Of a DNA stretch of 59,668 nucleotides, positions 24,677 to 33,160 are shown in pieces. A program made the translations under genes and the position numbers. The notes under the pieces are model-generated. The model saw only the letters and a list, made by a program, of their open reading frames with translations. It was not told the DNA's origin and ran no database searches. How positions within the stretch are numbered: position 1 is the first letter of the stretch; every line of letters begins with the position of its first letter. The stretch is from Methylotenera_A sp044222005 (GTDB lineage: Bacteria > Pseudomonadota > Gammaproteobacteria > Burkholderiales > Methylophilaceae), in contig JBGANY010000012.1 in assembly GCA_044222005.1 (NCBI GenBank), positions 1-59,668 on the forward strand. The letters are read 5' to 3'.

Positions 24677-26572
24677 ATGAAGAATCACTGGCAATTTTTA
24701 ACCAATCTGCGTTCCTTCGGCGCCTTTATGCACGACGTCGTTGTGGCATATCTTGCCTGGTGCTTAAGTTTTTTACTGCGCTTCAACTTTGAAATTCCCG
24801 CAAACTTTAATCTGCATTTATATGAAACGGCATTCTGGGTAGTTCCAGTTCAAGTTGTTATTTTTGTTATTTTTGGCCTTTACCAAGGCGTATGGCGGTT
24901 CGCCAGTATCCCGGATCTTAAAAGAATCATTAAAGCGGTAGCGGTTGCCACAATTGCTATCGCAGCCTTGCTGCTGATGATCAGTCCGGCAGTTGTGGTA
25001 CCTAGAACTGTATTAATCTTGGACCCTATATTGTTAATTCTACTCATGGGCGGCAGCCGGTTTGCTTATCGCGCCTGGAAAGAGCATCGGCTTTATGGCA
25101 CTTCACATTCGCGCGGTGAGCCAGTTATTTTAATAGGCGCGGGTGATCTGGCTGTGGCTTTACTAAAAGATTTGAGCAGAAGTGAGCAGTGGCGTGTGGT
25201 GGGTCTGTTGGATGAAGATAAAACCATGCGTGGCAGGTTAATTATGGGCGTACGTGTGTTGGGTGCGGTTGAGCAATTGCCAGAGATTGCAAACAAGTAT
25301 GATGTGAGCCATATCATTATTGCCTTACCGCCAGAGGCGCATCAACTGCGCCGCCAAGCGGTGGCGCTGGCTAATGCCAACGAACTAACCGCCCTTACGT
25401 TGCCAGCGATGGATGATTTAATGAGCGGCAGGGTGAGTATTTCGCAAATTCGTAAAGTGGAAGTTGAAGATCTGCTCGGCCGTGAGACAGTCAGTCTGGA
25501 TAATCAGGGGTTGCAGCAATTAATTGAATGCCATACGGTAATGGTTAGCGGGGCAGGGGGATCGATTGGTTCTGAGCTGTGCAGGCAGATACTTAAATAT
25601 AAGCCTAATCAATTGATTTGTTTTGATATTTCTGAATATGCACTTTATCAGCTGGAGCAGGAATTACAGCACGATTTCCATTCAGTGGAACTCATTTTTG
25701 TGACAGGGGATGTCAAAAATGAGCAGCGGGTGAAGCAGCTATTGGCTGAGTATCGACCCAAAGTGGTGTTTCATGCGGCGGCATATAAACATGTGCCGTT
25801 GATGGAAACGCACAACGTAGCCGAGGCATTAGCTAACAACGTGATCGGCACTTATGTGATGGCCGATGCTTGCATGAAGGCAAAAGTGGGGAAATTCGTG
25901 CTGATTTCGACAGATAAAGCCGTAAACCCAACCAATGTGATGGGGGCAAGTAAGCGCTTGGCCGAAATGGTGTGCCAGAGCCTGGAAGGCGGCACTAAGT
26001 CAAAAACACATTTTGTGATGGTGCGTTTTGGCAATGTGCTGGGCAGCAGCGGCAGCGTGATTCCGAAATTTCGTGAGCAAATTGCTAAAGGTGGGCCTGT
26101 GACTGTGACACACCCAGAAATAACACGTTTTTTCATGTCGATTCCTGAAGCGGCACAGTTGGTGATGCAGGCGGGACTCATGAGTAACGGTGGCGAGATT
26201 TATGTGCTGGATATGGGCGAACCCGTCAAAATTGCCGAGCTGGCCAAAGACATGATTCGTCTCTCAGGCTTTCAGCAGGATGAAATTAAAATCAGCTATA
26301 CAGGCTTGCGGCCGGGTGAAAAATTGTATGAGGAATTGCTGGCAGATGATGAACTCACACAGCCCACGCCACATCCTAAATTACGCATTGCTATTGCCAG
26401 AAAGGCGGATGCGCTTTGGGTTAAAAGGTTATTAAAATGGATTGAGTCATGCCAGGATGCAGATGAGAATACCATTAAAAAACAATTGGCATTTTGGGTG
26501 GAGGAGTACGTAGAAAGCACTTCTGCGAACCCAAATGGGAATATAACTTCTCTCACCAACACTATACATTAA
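24677..26572 (+). CDS. Membrane UDP-HexNAc 4,6-dehydratase (WbpM/PglF/CapD-like)
   Basis: 631 aa from ATG 24677; a TTG at 24641 could extend it by 12 residues. Four N-terminal hydrophobic helices, a first Rossmann domain (LIGAGDLAVALLKDL) and a second, catalytic one (VSGAGGSIGSELCRQI) with STDKAVNPTNVMGASKR and RPGEKLYEEL. WbpM-type enzymes make UDP-4-keto-6-deoxy-D-GlcNAc. That intermediate can feed both the WbpV-like reductase (QuiNAc) and the LegC-like aminotransferase at 6132, since no other LegB/PglF homologue is visible. Weak ribosome site at either start. Confidence 0.9.
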   Translation: MKNHWQFLTNLRSFGAFMHDVVVAYLAWCLSFLLRFNFEIPANFNLHLYETAFWVVPVQVVIFVIFGLYQGVWRFASIPDLKRIIKAVAVATIAIAALLLMISPAVVVPRTVLILDPILLILLMGGSRFAYRAWKEHRLYGTSHSRGEPVILIGAGDLAVALLKDLSRSEQWRVVGLLDEDKTMRGRLIMGVRVLGAVEQLPEIANKYDVSHIIIALPPEAHQLRRQAVALANANELTALTLPAMDDLMSGRVSISQIRKVEVEDLLGRETVSLDNQGLQQLIECHTVMVSGAGGSIGSELCRQILKYKPNQLICFDISEYALYQLEQELQHDFHSVELIFVTGDVKNEQRVKQLLAEYRPKVVFHAAAYKHVPLMETHNVAEALANNVIGTYVMADACMKAKVGKFVLISTDKAVNPTNVMGASKRLAEMVCQSLEGGTKSKTHFVMVRFGNVLGSSGSVIPKFREQIAKGGPVTVTHPEITRFFMSIPEAAQLVMQAGLMSNGGEIYVLDMGEPVKIAELAKDMIRLSGFQQDEIKISYTGLRPGEKLYEELLADDELTQPTPHPKLRIAIARKADALWVKRLLKWIESCQDADENTIKKQLAFWVEEYVESTSANPNGNITSLTNTIH

Positions 26573-26587
26573 TTACTTTGGCGAAAA

Positions 26588-27457
26588 ATGAATAAAATTA
26601 CAAAAGCAGTTTTTCCGGTTGCCGGTTTGGGCACGCGATTTTTACCGGCCACCAAAGCTAGCCCCAAAGAGATGCTGCCGATTGTCGACAAGCCCTTGAT
26701 TCAATATGCGGCCGAAGAGACCATCGCGGCTGGCGCAACAGAGCTGATATTTATCACTGGGCGCAATAAGCGCTCGATTGAAGACCATTTTGACAATGCG
26801 AACGAGTTGGAAGCATCGCTAGAGGCAAACGGTAAAAAAGAAATGCTCGAAGTGCTCAGGACAATTTTACCTTCGCACGTTTCATGTATTTTCATCCGTC
26901 AGCCTAAGGCGCTCGGTTTAGGCCATGCTGTGCTGTGTGCTAAGCCCGTGGTGGGCAATGCGCCATTTTCAGTGATTCTGGCAGATGATTTGATTGATGC
27001 TAATCCTCCCGCCATGCAGCAAATGGCTGAAGTGTATGCGCGCAAACAATGCTCTGTGCTGGGTGTGGAAGATGTGCAGCCTTCCGAGACAGCGAGTTAC
27101 GGCATTGTGGATGCTTTCAAAGTTGAAGAAAATCTATTACAACTTAAAGGCATTGTGGAGAAGCCAAAACCGGCGAATGCACCTTCAACCCTTGCAGTAG
27201 TAGGGCGTTATATCCTGACCCCCAGGATCTTTGATTGCCTGGAAAAAGTAAAGCCGGGCAAAGGGGGGGAAATCCAGCTGACTGACGGCATTGCCGATTT
27301 AATGCGGGCAGAAGATATTTTTGCATATCGCTTTACCGGCAAACGATACGATTGTGGCAGCAAACTTGGCTTTATGAAAGCCAATGTGGAGTTTGCGCTG
27401 AAGCACCCGGAAATTGCAAAAGATTTTTCCAGTTATCTCAACAGCCTGATGAAGTGA
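26588..27457 (+). CDS. galU: UTP-glucose-1-phosphate uridylyltransferase
   Basis: 289 aa. FPVAGLGTRFLPATKASPKEM is the nucleotide-binding N-terminus; IVEKPKPANAPS and GRYILTPRIFD are further GalU motifs. Makes UDP-glucose for both polysaccharide loci. It follows the dehydratase gene by 15 nt, so it is probably cotranscribed with locus 1. Codon and base use is closer to the core genes than to the first 16 kb. Confidence 0.95.
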   Translation: MNKITKAVFPVAGLGTRFLPATKASPKEMLPIVDKPLIQYAAEETIAAGATELIFITGRNKRSIEDHFDNANELEASLEANGKKEMLEVLRTILPSHVSCIFIRQPKALGLGHAVLCAKPVVGNAPFSVILADDLIDANPPAMQQMAEVYARKQCSVLGVEDVQPSETASYGIVDAFKVEENLLQLKGIVEKPKPANAPSTLAVVGRYILTPRIFDCLEKVKPGKGGEIQLTDGIADLMRAEDIFAYRFTGKRYDCGSKLGFMKANVEFALKHPEIAKDFSSYLNSLMK

Positions 27458-27463
27458 CCTAAA

Positions 27464-28012
27464 TTGACTAAGCTGGTCAATCCTCAGCATTATTTACAAC
27501 AGGCAGAGCTTGTACATGACGAACAGGCTGTGAACCAGGCTATTTCAGCCATGGCTAAACAGCTTAATCAATATTATGTTGACGAGCCGCCTATCGTGCT
27601 ATGCGTAATGGGAGGCGCCGTGTTTTTTACCGGCCAGTTGCTCTCCAAGCTGCTGTTTCCGCTTGAGTTCGATTTTGTACAGGCCACGCGCTATCACGAT
27701 GCTACCGAAGGCAAGGAGCTAAAATGGATTGTCATGCCCAAAGCCAATGTTAAAGACAGAAAGGTCTTAATACTGGATGACATTCTCGATGAAGGGGTCA
27801 CCTTAAAAGCAATTATTGATCAATGTAAACTGCTTGGCGCAAAAGAGACGAGATCGGCTGTTTTGGTAGAAAAACAACTAAATAAAAATAAAGCAACACA
27901 GGCTGAATATGTAGGACTCATGGTGCCGAACCGCTATGTGTTTGGCTGCGGAATGGATGTTTATGGCTGGTGGCGAAACTTGCCTGTTATTTATGCGCTA
28001 AAAAATGATTGA
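27464..28012 (+). CDS. hpt: Hypoxanthine-guanine phosphoribosyltransferase
   Basis: 182 aa with TTG start 6 nt after galU. VLILDDILDEGVTLKAI is the PRPP-binding loop; VMGGAVFFTGQLL and the C-terminal VYGWWRNLP fit hypoxanthine-guanine phosphoribosyltransferases. Purine salvage, cytoplasmic. A housekeeping gene at the edge of the polysaccharide region; no functional tie to the glycan genes. Confidence 0.88.
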   Translation: MTKLVNPQHYLQQAELVHDEQAVNQAISAMAKQLNQYYVDEPPIVLCVMGGAVFFTGQLLSKLLFPLEFDFVQATRYHDATEGKELKWIVMPKANVKDRKVLILDDILDEGVTLKAIIDQCKLLGAKETRSAVLVEKQLNKNKATQAEYVGLMVPNRYVFGCGMDVYGWWRNLPVIYALKND

Positions 28013-28119
28013 TTCCATTGTAAAATTGGATCGATAAGAGTTAAATAAACCATGCCATGTCAAAAAGTGTCAATCGGATGACATATGTGTCGATAGATAA
28101 ACGCCAAACTCAAATTGTA

Positions 28120-28140
28120 TGTGACAATATATTTGTAACA
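28120..28140. promoter_or_regulatory. Tandem TGTnACA half-sites upstream of epsA
   Basis: TGTGACA (28120-28126) and TGTAACA (28134-28140) start 14 nt apart, about 100 nt before epsA. A further TGTCA/TGACA inverted pair lies at 28068-28083. They could be an operator for an unidentified regulator; no exact promoter hexamers are clear. Confidence 0.25.
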
Positions 28141-28237
28141 TGCTGATTCTTTTGAATAAAAAATTAACGGAAAGCTGGTATTGAAAATGCAACTGTATTC
28201 TCATCAAGCCGATATAAATCGTGAGAGGCATACAGTG

Positions 28238-29005
28238 ATGGAAAACAATACAACTAAGCAGAATTGGGAACAGATATTTAATGTTATTCAAAAATCCTTT
28301 ACCGTTCAAAAACACGTAGACTTTTTCAAGTGGCTACAAGGAAGCGTCAGGGAAGTGCTTCCTCATGATGTGCTGGTCGCTGCCTGGGGTGATTTTGCCA
28401 CGGGCGATCTTCATTTCGATGTGTCATCCAATATTGACGACATTCGTACACAAAAACTCATCGATGCGCCGGGGGTTTTCGCTTATCTAATGTCCAACCT
28501 GCATCAGCGCTGGGTTGATAACGGTGAAAGATGGTTCCGAATCAACTTTTTTGATGCAGAAGGTATCTATAGCCAATCGCCAACACCTTTTACGCGTAAA
28601 TTAGTCGGCATGAATTCTTTGCTGGTGTATGGTGTGCGTGATACCCGTGATAAGAGCGATTGTATCTATGTGTTCTTTGATAAGGCGCGCGAGTTTCAGG
28701 TACAAAACTCTGTATTGGGACTTTTAATGCCGCACGTGGATGCCGCGCTACGACGCGTGGAATGTATGGAAACGCCTGTGGTTGAAGAAGATCTGATAGG
28801 GGAATTACCGCTTGGCGGATTAAGCGAACGTGAGCATGAAATTCTGCATTGGGTCAAAACAGGAAAAACCAATTTTGAGATAGGCATGATTCTATCAATT
28901 AGCCCTAATACCGTAAAAAATCATCTCAAACGTATTTTTCAGAAACTAGATGTGTCATGCCGCGCACAAGCGGTGGCTAAATACAGTCCAAGAAGACCGA
29001 ATTAA
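28238..29005 (+). CDS. epsA: EpsA-type LuxR-family transcriptional regulator
   Basis: 255 aa from ATG 28238, which has a GAGAGG ribosome site 9 nt upstream; longer in-frame starts at 28181 and 28187 lack one. The N-terminal 180 residues form a sensor domain of unknown ligand. The C-terminus is a LuxR/GerE helix-turn-helix (LSEREHEILHWVKTGKTN, then ISPNTVKNHLKRIFQKL). It matches the EpsA regulators that head exosortase-type EPS loci in methylotrophic betaproteobacteria. It is followed by a strong terminator, so it is expressed as its own unit and probably controls the operons downstream. Confidence 0.85.
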   Translation: MENNTTKQNWEQIFNVIQKSFTVQKHVDFFKWLQGSVREVLPHDVLVAAWGDFATGDLHFDVSSNIDDIRTQKLIDAPGVFAYLMSNLHQRWVDNGERWFRINFFDAEGIYSQSPTPFTRKLVGMNSLLVYGVRDTRDKSDCIYVFFDKAREFQVQNSVLGLLMPHVDAALRRVECMETPVVEEDLIGELPLGGLSEREHEILHWVKTGKTNFEIGMILSISPNTVKNHLKRIFQKLDVSCRAQAVAKYSPRRPN

Positions 29006-29025
29006 AGTTAGGATTTGCCGTTTTT

Positions 29026-29056
29026 AAACCTTTGCTGGTCGCAGCAAAGGTTTTTT
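29026..29056 (+). terminator. Intrinsic terminator of epsA
   Basis: AAACCTTTGCTG (29026-29037) and CAGCAAAGGTTT (29042-29053) form a perfect 12-bp stem with a GTCG loop, followed by a T run to 29056. It lies 20 nt after the epsA stop. Confidence 0.9.
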
Positions 29057-29270
29057 ATTGATTAAGTTCGTTGATCTTTTTTCGACATCAGAAATTATCA
29101 CAATTCTGTCAAATTGCCCAGTTACTCTAGCTATAAGCCTCAAGTCACAACTTGTTATCCAGCCACGTTAGTCAGTGACCCATAAGGGCTATTGCGGATT
29201 TGGCATGCACTTCATAGAATGCAATCAACCAATTGAATAGATTATTTAAGTCCACTGGAAGGTGAGCGAA

Positions 29271-29567
29271 ATGTTAAAGAAAGTCATTGTATCGGTGTTT
29301 GTTAGCTTGGTTTTGGTAGCACCAATGGCTGCTACGGCAGTTGGTAATGAACCTGCCGGGGATGTGAAAAGTTCATTAAGTGTTGAGAGTGGCACTGTTA
29401 ATAAAGAATTTCTAGTACCAATTGCCGGTAATAACATTGGTCAGGACAAAAGCTCAGCATCCCAGTCTCAGACTACGGATAGCGGCGAGCCAATCTTGCC
29501 TAGTGGCTGGTTGTTAACAATGGCTTTATTAGGGTTTGTGATGCTGTCTAACCGAAGTGGTGTTTAG
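29271..29567 (+). CDS. Small exported protein with C-terminal hydrophobic anchor, possible sorting-signal protein
   Basis: 98 aa from ATG 29271, preceded by an AAGGTGAG ribosome site. Residues 1-25 are a signal peptide (basic LKK, hydrophobic core, cleavage near ATA-VG). The middle is polar, rich in Ser, Gly and Gln. The C-terminus reads EPILPSGWLLTMALLGF and ends a few residues after SNRSG. The order proline motif - helix - short basic tail resembles, loosely, VPLPA/PEP-CTERM sorting signals, but the basic tail is weak. No family recognised. Position between epsA and the export genes suggests a role in the exopolysaccharide system. Confidence 0.65.
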   Translation: MLKKVIVSVFVSLVLVAPMAATAVGNEPAGDVKSSLSVESGTVNKEFLVPIAGNNIGQDKSSASQSQTTDSGEPILPSGWLLTMALLGFVMLSNRSGV

Positions 29568-29676
29568 CCGTTAAATCTTTAAGTGTATTTTTTTTGCTGC
29601 CTGCAAAGAGAATGCATGTCGTGAAGCGTAAAAAATCATTTTACCAAGTCTGAAAAATTCACATCATTCAGTTAAT

Positions 29677-29690
29677 GTTAATATATTAAC
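29677..29690. promoter_or_regulatory. Palindrome upstream of epsE, possible operator
   Basis: GTTAATATATTAAC is a perfect 14-bp palindrome about 60 nt before the epsE start. No T run follows, so it is not a terminator. It could be the site of a dimeric regulator such as EpsA. Confidence 0.35.
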
Positions 29691-29747
29691 GTGATATTCT
29701 ATTAAAACAGAACCTTAAATGTCATTTCCTGAAGGGGAGAAAAAAAG

Positions 29748-30311
29748 ATGAAAATCAAAACACTTTTATGGCTGATAATTACCCAATTATTTCTGATGTC
29801 AGTTTCTATAGCGAATGCAGAAGCTACTCAAAGTTACAAATTGCGCCAAGGGGATTTAATCCAGGTTTCAGTTTGGGGCGAAGACAAATTGCAGAAAGAA
29901 AGCCTTGTGCTTCCTGATGGAAGCATTACTTATCCACTTGCTGGCAGGGTGGAAGTGGTTGGTCTTACTTCGACAGAAGTTGAGAAGCGGATTGCTGAAA
30001 AATTAAAACCCTATCTTCCTGATCCACAAGTGTCTGTGGTGATTGTCAGCATTACAGGTAATGTAGCGCATGTAATGGGGAAGGTGCTGAAGCCGGGTCA
30101 GGTTTTGATGGCTGGACCTATGACTGTACTGGATGCATTAAGCATAGCGGGCGGGTTAGATAAGTTTGCAGACCGCAGCGGCATTAAGGTTTTACGCAAT
30201 ACGCCCCAGGGGCAAAAAGCCATTCCAGTATATTATGACCAACTTATTCGTGGTGAGCGGTTAGAGAGCAATATTACATTAAACCCAGGGGACACCATCT
30301 TAGTGCCATAG
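29748..30311 (+). CDS. epsE: Polysaccharide export protein (EpsE, Wza-type)
   Basis: 187 aa. Signal peptide of about 24 residues ending ANA, without a lipobox cysteine, unlike Wza. Then the polysaccharide-export domain (YKLRQGDLIQVSVWGEDKL, LPDGSITYPLAGRVEVVG) and one SLBB-type segment (VMGKVLKPGQVLMAGPMTVL), ending NPGDTILVP. A strong GGGGAG ribosome site precedes the ATG. It forms or contributes to the outer-membrane channel for the locus 2 polymer, with epsF and epsG as inner-membrane partners. Confidence 0.9.
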   Translation: MKIKTLLWLIITQLFLMSVSIANAEATQSYKLRQGDLIQVSVWGEDKLQKESLVLPDGSITYPLAGRVEVVGLTSTEVEKRIAEKLKPYLPDPQVSVVIVSITGNVAHVMGKVLKPGQVLMAGPMTVLDALSIAGGLDKFADRSGIKVLRNTPQGQKAIPVYYDQLIRGERLESNITLNPGDTILVP

Positions 30312-30345
30312 CTCAAAGCACCTGAATAAAATGCTTTAAGTATAT

Positions 30346-30388
30346 GAATATAGAGTATAATGACTCCCTATTATTTAACTCTATATTC
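30346..30388 (+). other. Long inverted repeat between epsE and epsL
   Basis: GAATATAGAGT (30346-30356) pairs perfectly with ACTCTATATTC (30378-30388); inside it ATAAT and ATTAT can extend the stem past a 3-nt bulge. There is no T run, and the right arm ends 10 nt before the epsL ATG (30399), next to its ribosome site. More like an mRNA processing, stability or translation-control element than a terminator. TATAAT at 30356-30361 could also be a -10 box. Confidence 0.6.
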
Positions 30389-30398
30389 AGAGACTAGA

Positions 30399-31562
30399 AT
30401 GAATATTAAAAATTTATTACCAACTTGTCATCAGGAATACAATAAGTCTATATTGCAATTGCTTGGTGGTGTTATATTGGCGTTATTCTTGTCACAAGTA
30501 AACGCAGTTGAAATTACAAAAGATATTATCATCAACGCTGGCGTTGATTACGATTCTAATCCGAACATGGTCAAGAGAAATAAAGAGTCGGTATGGATAT
30601 ATTCTATAGCTCCGCAGTTCCAGTTAGGCATCACTAGTGAGCTCAATCGGTGGTATTTGGACGCTGCTTTATTGGTTCAAAGACATTCTAACGAGAATGT
30701 CCTTGTTGACCGTGAAGATCCAAGGCTGGCGATCGGCTGGGATCGTACATATGAATCAGGTATTCTTGGAGTCAAAGCAGATTACATAGAAAGTTCAGCA
30801 CGCGAGGATGAGTTAAAGAGTACGGGCGTGTTTACTAAAACTGATAATACAGAAAAAATTAAAAGGTTGTCCGCGAACTGGCTATATAGAATCAACCCAA
30901 AATGGTCTGTTTTGACAGATGGCTTCTATAGTGATGTTACCTTCAGTCGTCCAGGTAACCTTCAAGGTTATAATCTTGGTGATATCAGGTCCAGGTTAAC
31001 TTATGCGTATACAGAGAGGCTTGATACCAGTGCTGAGCTAGGGTATTCGCAATTGCACCCAGAAAAGGTTTTTGATGATACGGAAATGGTGCATCTATTA
31101 ATGGGAGCGGCTTATCAGGTTAATGAAAGATTAAAGCTCGGTGCCAATGCGGGCATTTATGATCTGTCTGGCCGCCAGTCCGACACTGACTGGCAGGCAG
31201 GAATTAAAGCTGAATATGTATTGGAACGCACGAGTTACGTTGCTGAATTAAACCGAGAACTCGCACCCTCAGGAGTTGGTGGCTTTCGGAAGTTGGACTC
31301 TATTAGGGTTGGATGGGAGCACAAAATCTCTGAACAAGACCAAGTCGGCGCCAATTATAGTTTATACAAAGCAAGAAGTGATAAGGAAGTTAATTTAGAA
31401 AGGGTAGACTACGGGCAACTAAGTGTGTTTTATGAGCGCCGGTTGAGCCGTGATTGGAAAACTCGATTGTCTGCAGCCTTTAAGGAGCAGGATATTCCTG
31501 GTGCTCGTAGTCAGGGTAATATGATTGGCGTTTCGCTGTCATATGACACCTTGAGCTTCTAA
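30399..31562 (+). CDS. epsL: Outer-membrane beta-barrel protein EpsL
   Basis: 387 aa from ATG 30399. An ATG at 30360 adds 13 residues ahead of the signal peptide and lies inside the hairpin loop. After a signal peptide (LLGGVILALFLSQVNA), the protein is built of alternating amphipathic strands with many aromatic residues and repeated W-Y-x-D patterns, and ends in a strand closed by Phe (LSYDTLSF), as beta-barrels do. It matches EpsL of exosortase-type EPS loci, thought to act in export of the polymer through the outer membrane. Confidence 0.82.
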   Translation: MNIKNLLPTCHQEYNKSILQLLGGVILALFLSQVNAVEITKDIIINAGVDYDSNPNMVKRNKESVWIYSIAPQFQLGITSELNRWYLDAALLVQRHSNENVLVDREDPRLAIGWDRTYESGILGVKADYIESSAREDELKSTGVFTKTDNTEKIKRLSANWLYRINPKWSVLTDGFYSDVTFSRPGNLQGYNLGDIRSRLTYAYTERLDTSAELGYSQLHPEKVFDDTEMVHLLMGAAYQVNERLKLGANAGIYDLSGRQSDTDWQAGIKAEYVLERTSYVAELNRELAPSGVGGFRKLDSIRVGWEHKISEQDQVGANYSLYKARSDKEVNLERVDYGQLSVFYERRLSRDWKTRLSAAFKEQDIPGARSQGNMIGVSLSYDTLSF

Positions 31563-31585
31563 CAAGAAAAAAGGCTATAAATTTA

Positions 31586-33148
31586 ATGAGTATAGAATCA
31601 GAAATCTCGCTTAATGATTATATAAATATCATTAAGCGAAGATTACCGTATGTCATAGGTTTTTTCTTTTTTGTGTTTTTGGCAGCAATTGCAATTGCAA
31701 TAATGCTTCCGCCCGTCTATCAATCTACAGGCACAATACTTTTTGAATCCCAGCAAGTTCAGTCAGAAGAGATTAGGGGGAAGTATGCTACAGACCGTTT
31801 CGCAGCACTCAAACAAGTGGTACTTAGCAATGACAACCTTTATAAAATTGCAAAACAATACAAGTTGTATGGCTTGGATAAAAAGCCCAACTTACCCCCT
31901 GATAAAGTAGCACAAATATTACGTGCTAATGTCACAGTCGACCTGCTCAAGGCGGAGGCCGAAGGTTGGGGTGAAAAGCCAACATTTGCCTTTAACGTAA
32001 CTTTTTCAAGCTATAAGGCAGATAATACTTATAACATAACGAATGATTTAGTCAAATTGTTCCTGGATGAGAATGAAAGAGCTAGCAAAGAGCGAGTCAC
32101 AGAAACAACGGATTTTTTTAGTAATGAAGCAGCTAAGCGAAAAATTGCTTTGGAGAAAATCGAGAAAGAAGTTACCGATTACAAACGATTACACGCGAAC
32201 TCTCTTCCTGAAAACAAGGCAGTGAAGGTTGTAAGTCTGGAACGTCTTGAGAATGACCTAAGAGCTATACAGCGAGAATATAGTGCTACCCAAGCAGAAC
32301 TGCGCTCATTAGATGTTAGTATGGAATCCGCCAAAGCAGGCATTGGCTTGGGCACATCCTTGGAGTCAGGCTCTGGCGCAACGGAACTCGAGAAGCTTAA
32401 TTCAGAACTAGCAAAGATGAGTGCGATATATAGCGAAAATCACCCATCGGTTCGTGCGTTACAACGCAGAATTGAAGCCTTGGAAAAAAACGCCACCCAA
32501 AACGCTGAGCCAGCAAAACGTGTTACAACTCAATCTGTTATGGTGGACAAAGTGCAAGCACAAATAGACACGGCGAATGCACGTCTTAAGGCATTAGAGG
32601 CTGAAGAAGCTGGCGTTCGTGCAAAAATAAACCAGACAGAGGGTCTAGTAATGCAGAGTGCTCAGACAGAAGGCACGCTAGGTGCCTTGCTACGAGATTA
32701 TGATAATGCTAAAGCCGCTTATGCTGAAATTAAAGCCAAGCTAGATAGTTCTAGGGTGGCAAAAAATATCGAACTGGAAAACAAAGGCGAACGTTTTGTT
32801 TTGACAGAAGCACCTACTTTCCCAGATAAGTCGATAAAACCTAATCGGTTGCTTATTATTTTAGCTGGATTTTTTGGTGCAATCGCTGCAGCGATTGGTT
32901 TGGCAGTTCTGATGGAAGCATTAGATAAACGGGTTAGGGGTGTAGACATGTTAGCCTCTATTATGAAAATTCAGCCGATGGCTACAATCCCTTATATTAC
33001 GAATAAGGCCGAAATAAAACGAAAAAAATATATAGTTTTTAATATCTTAGCCAGTGTTTTGATATTCACTCTTCTTGTTTTGTTTTTGATACATATCTTC
33101 CTTATGCCGCTTGATGTATTAACTACCAAGATTCTATCAAGATTTTAG
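31586..33148 (+). CDS. epsF: Chain-length determinant protein EpsF (Wzz/PCP family)
   Basis: 520 aa. N-terminal Wzz domain with the first helix at about residues 20-42 and PPVYQSTGTILFES; a long periplasmic coiled-coil-rich middle (about 170-400) with EKLNSELAKMSAIYSENHPSV; the proline-rich APTFPDKSIKPNRLL; then a helix at about 425-445. A second hydrophobic segment near the end is unusual. No kinase domain is fused; that is the separate epsG, 12 nt downstream. Controls polymer length and bridges to EpsE. Confidence 0.88.
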   Translation: MSIESEISLNDYINIIKRRLPYVIGFFFFVFLAAIAIAIMLPPVYQSTGTILFESQQVQSEEIRGKYATDRFAALKQVVLSNDNLYKIAKQYKLYGLDKKPNLPPDKVAQILRANVTVDLLKAEAEGWGEKPTFAFNVTFSSYKADNTYNITNDLVKLFLDENERASKERVTETTDFFSNEAAKRKIALEKIEKEVTDYKRLHANSLPENKAVKVVSLERLENDLRAIQREYSATQAELRSLDVSMESAKAGIGLGTSLESGSGATELEKLNSELAKMSAIYSENHPSVRALQRRIEALEKNATQNAEPAKRVTTQSVMVDKVQAQIDTANARLKALEAEEAGVRAKINQTEGLVMQSAQTEGTLGALLRDYDNAKAAYAEIKAKLDSSRVAKNIELENKGERFVLTEAPTFPDKSIKPNRLLIILAGFFGAIAAAIGLAVLMEALDKRVRGVDMLASIMKIQPMATIPYITNKAEIKRKKYIVFNILASVLIFTLLVLFLIHIFLMPLDVLTTKILSRF

Positions 33149-33160
33149 TGAGAGTGATAA

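Noticed and set aside
29195..29225. TTGGCATGCAC looked like a sigma54 -24 element upstream of the small exported protein
   Set aside because: No GC at the required 10-nt spacing.
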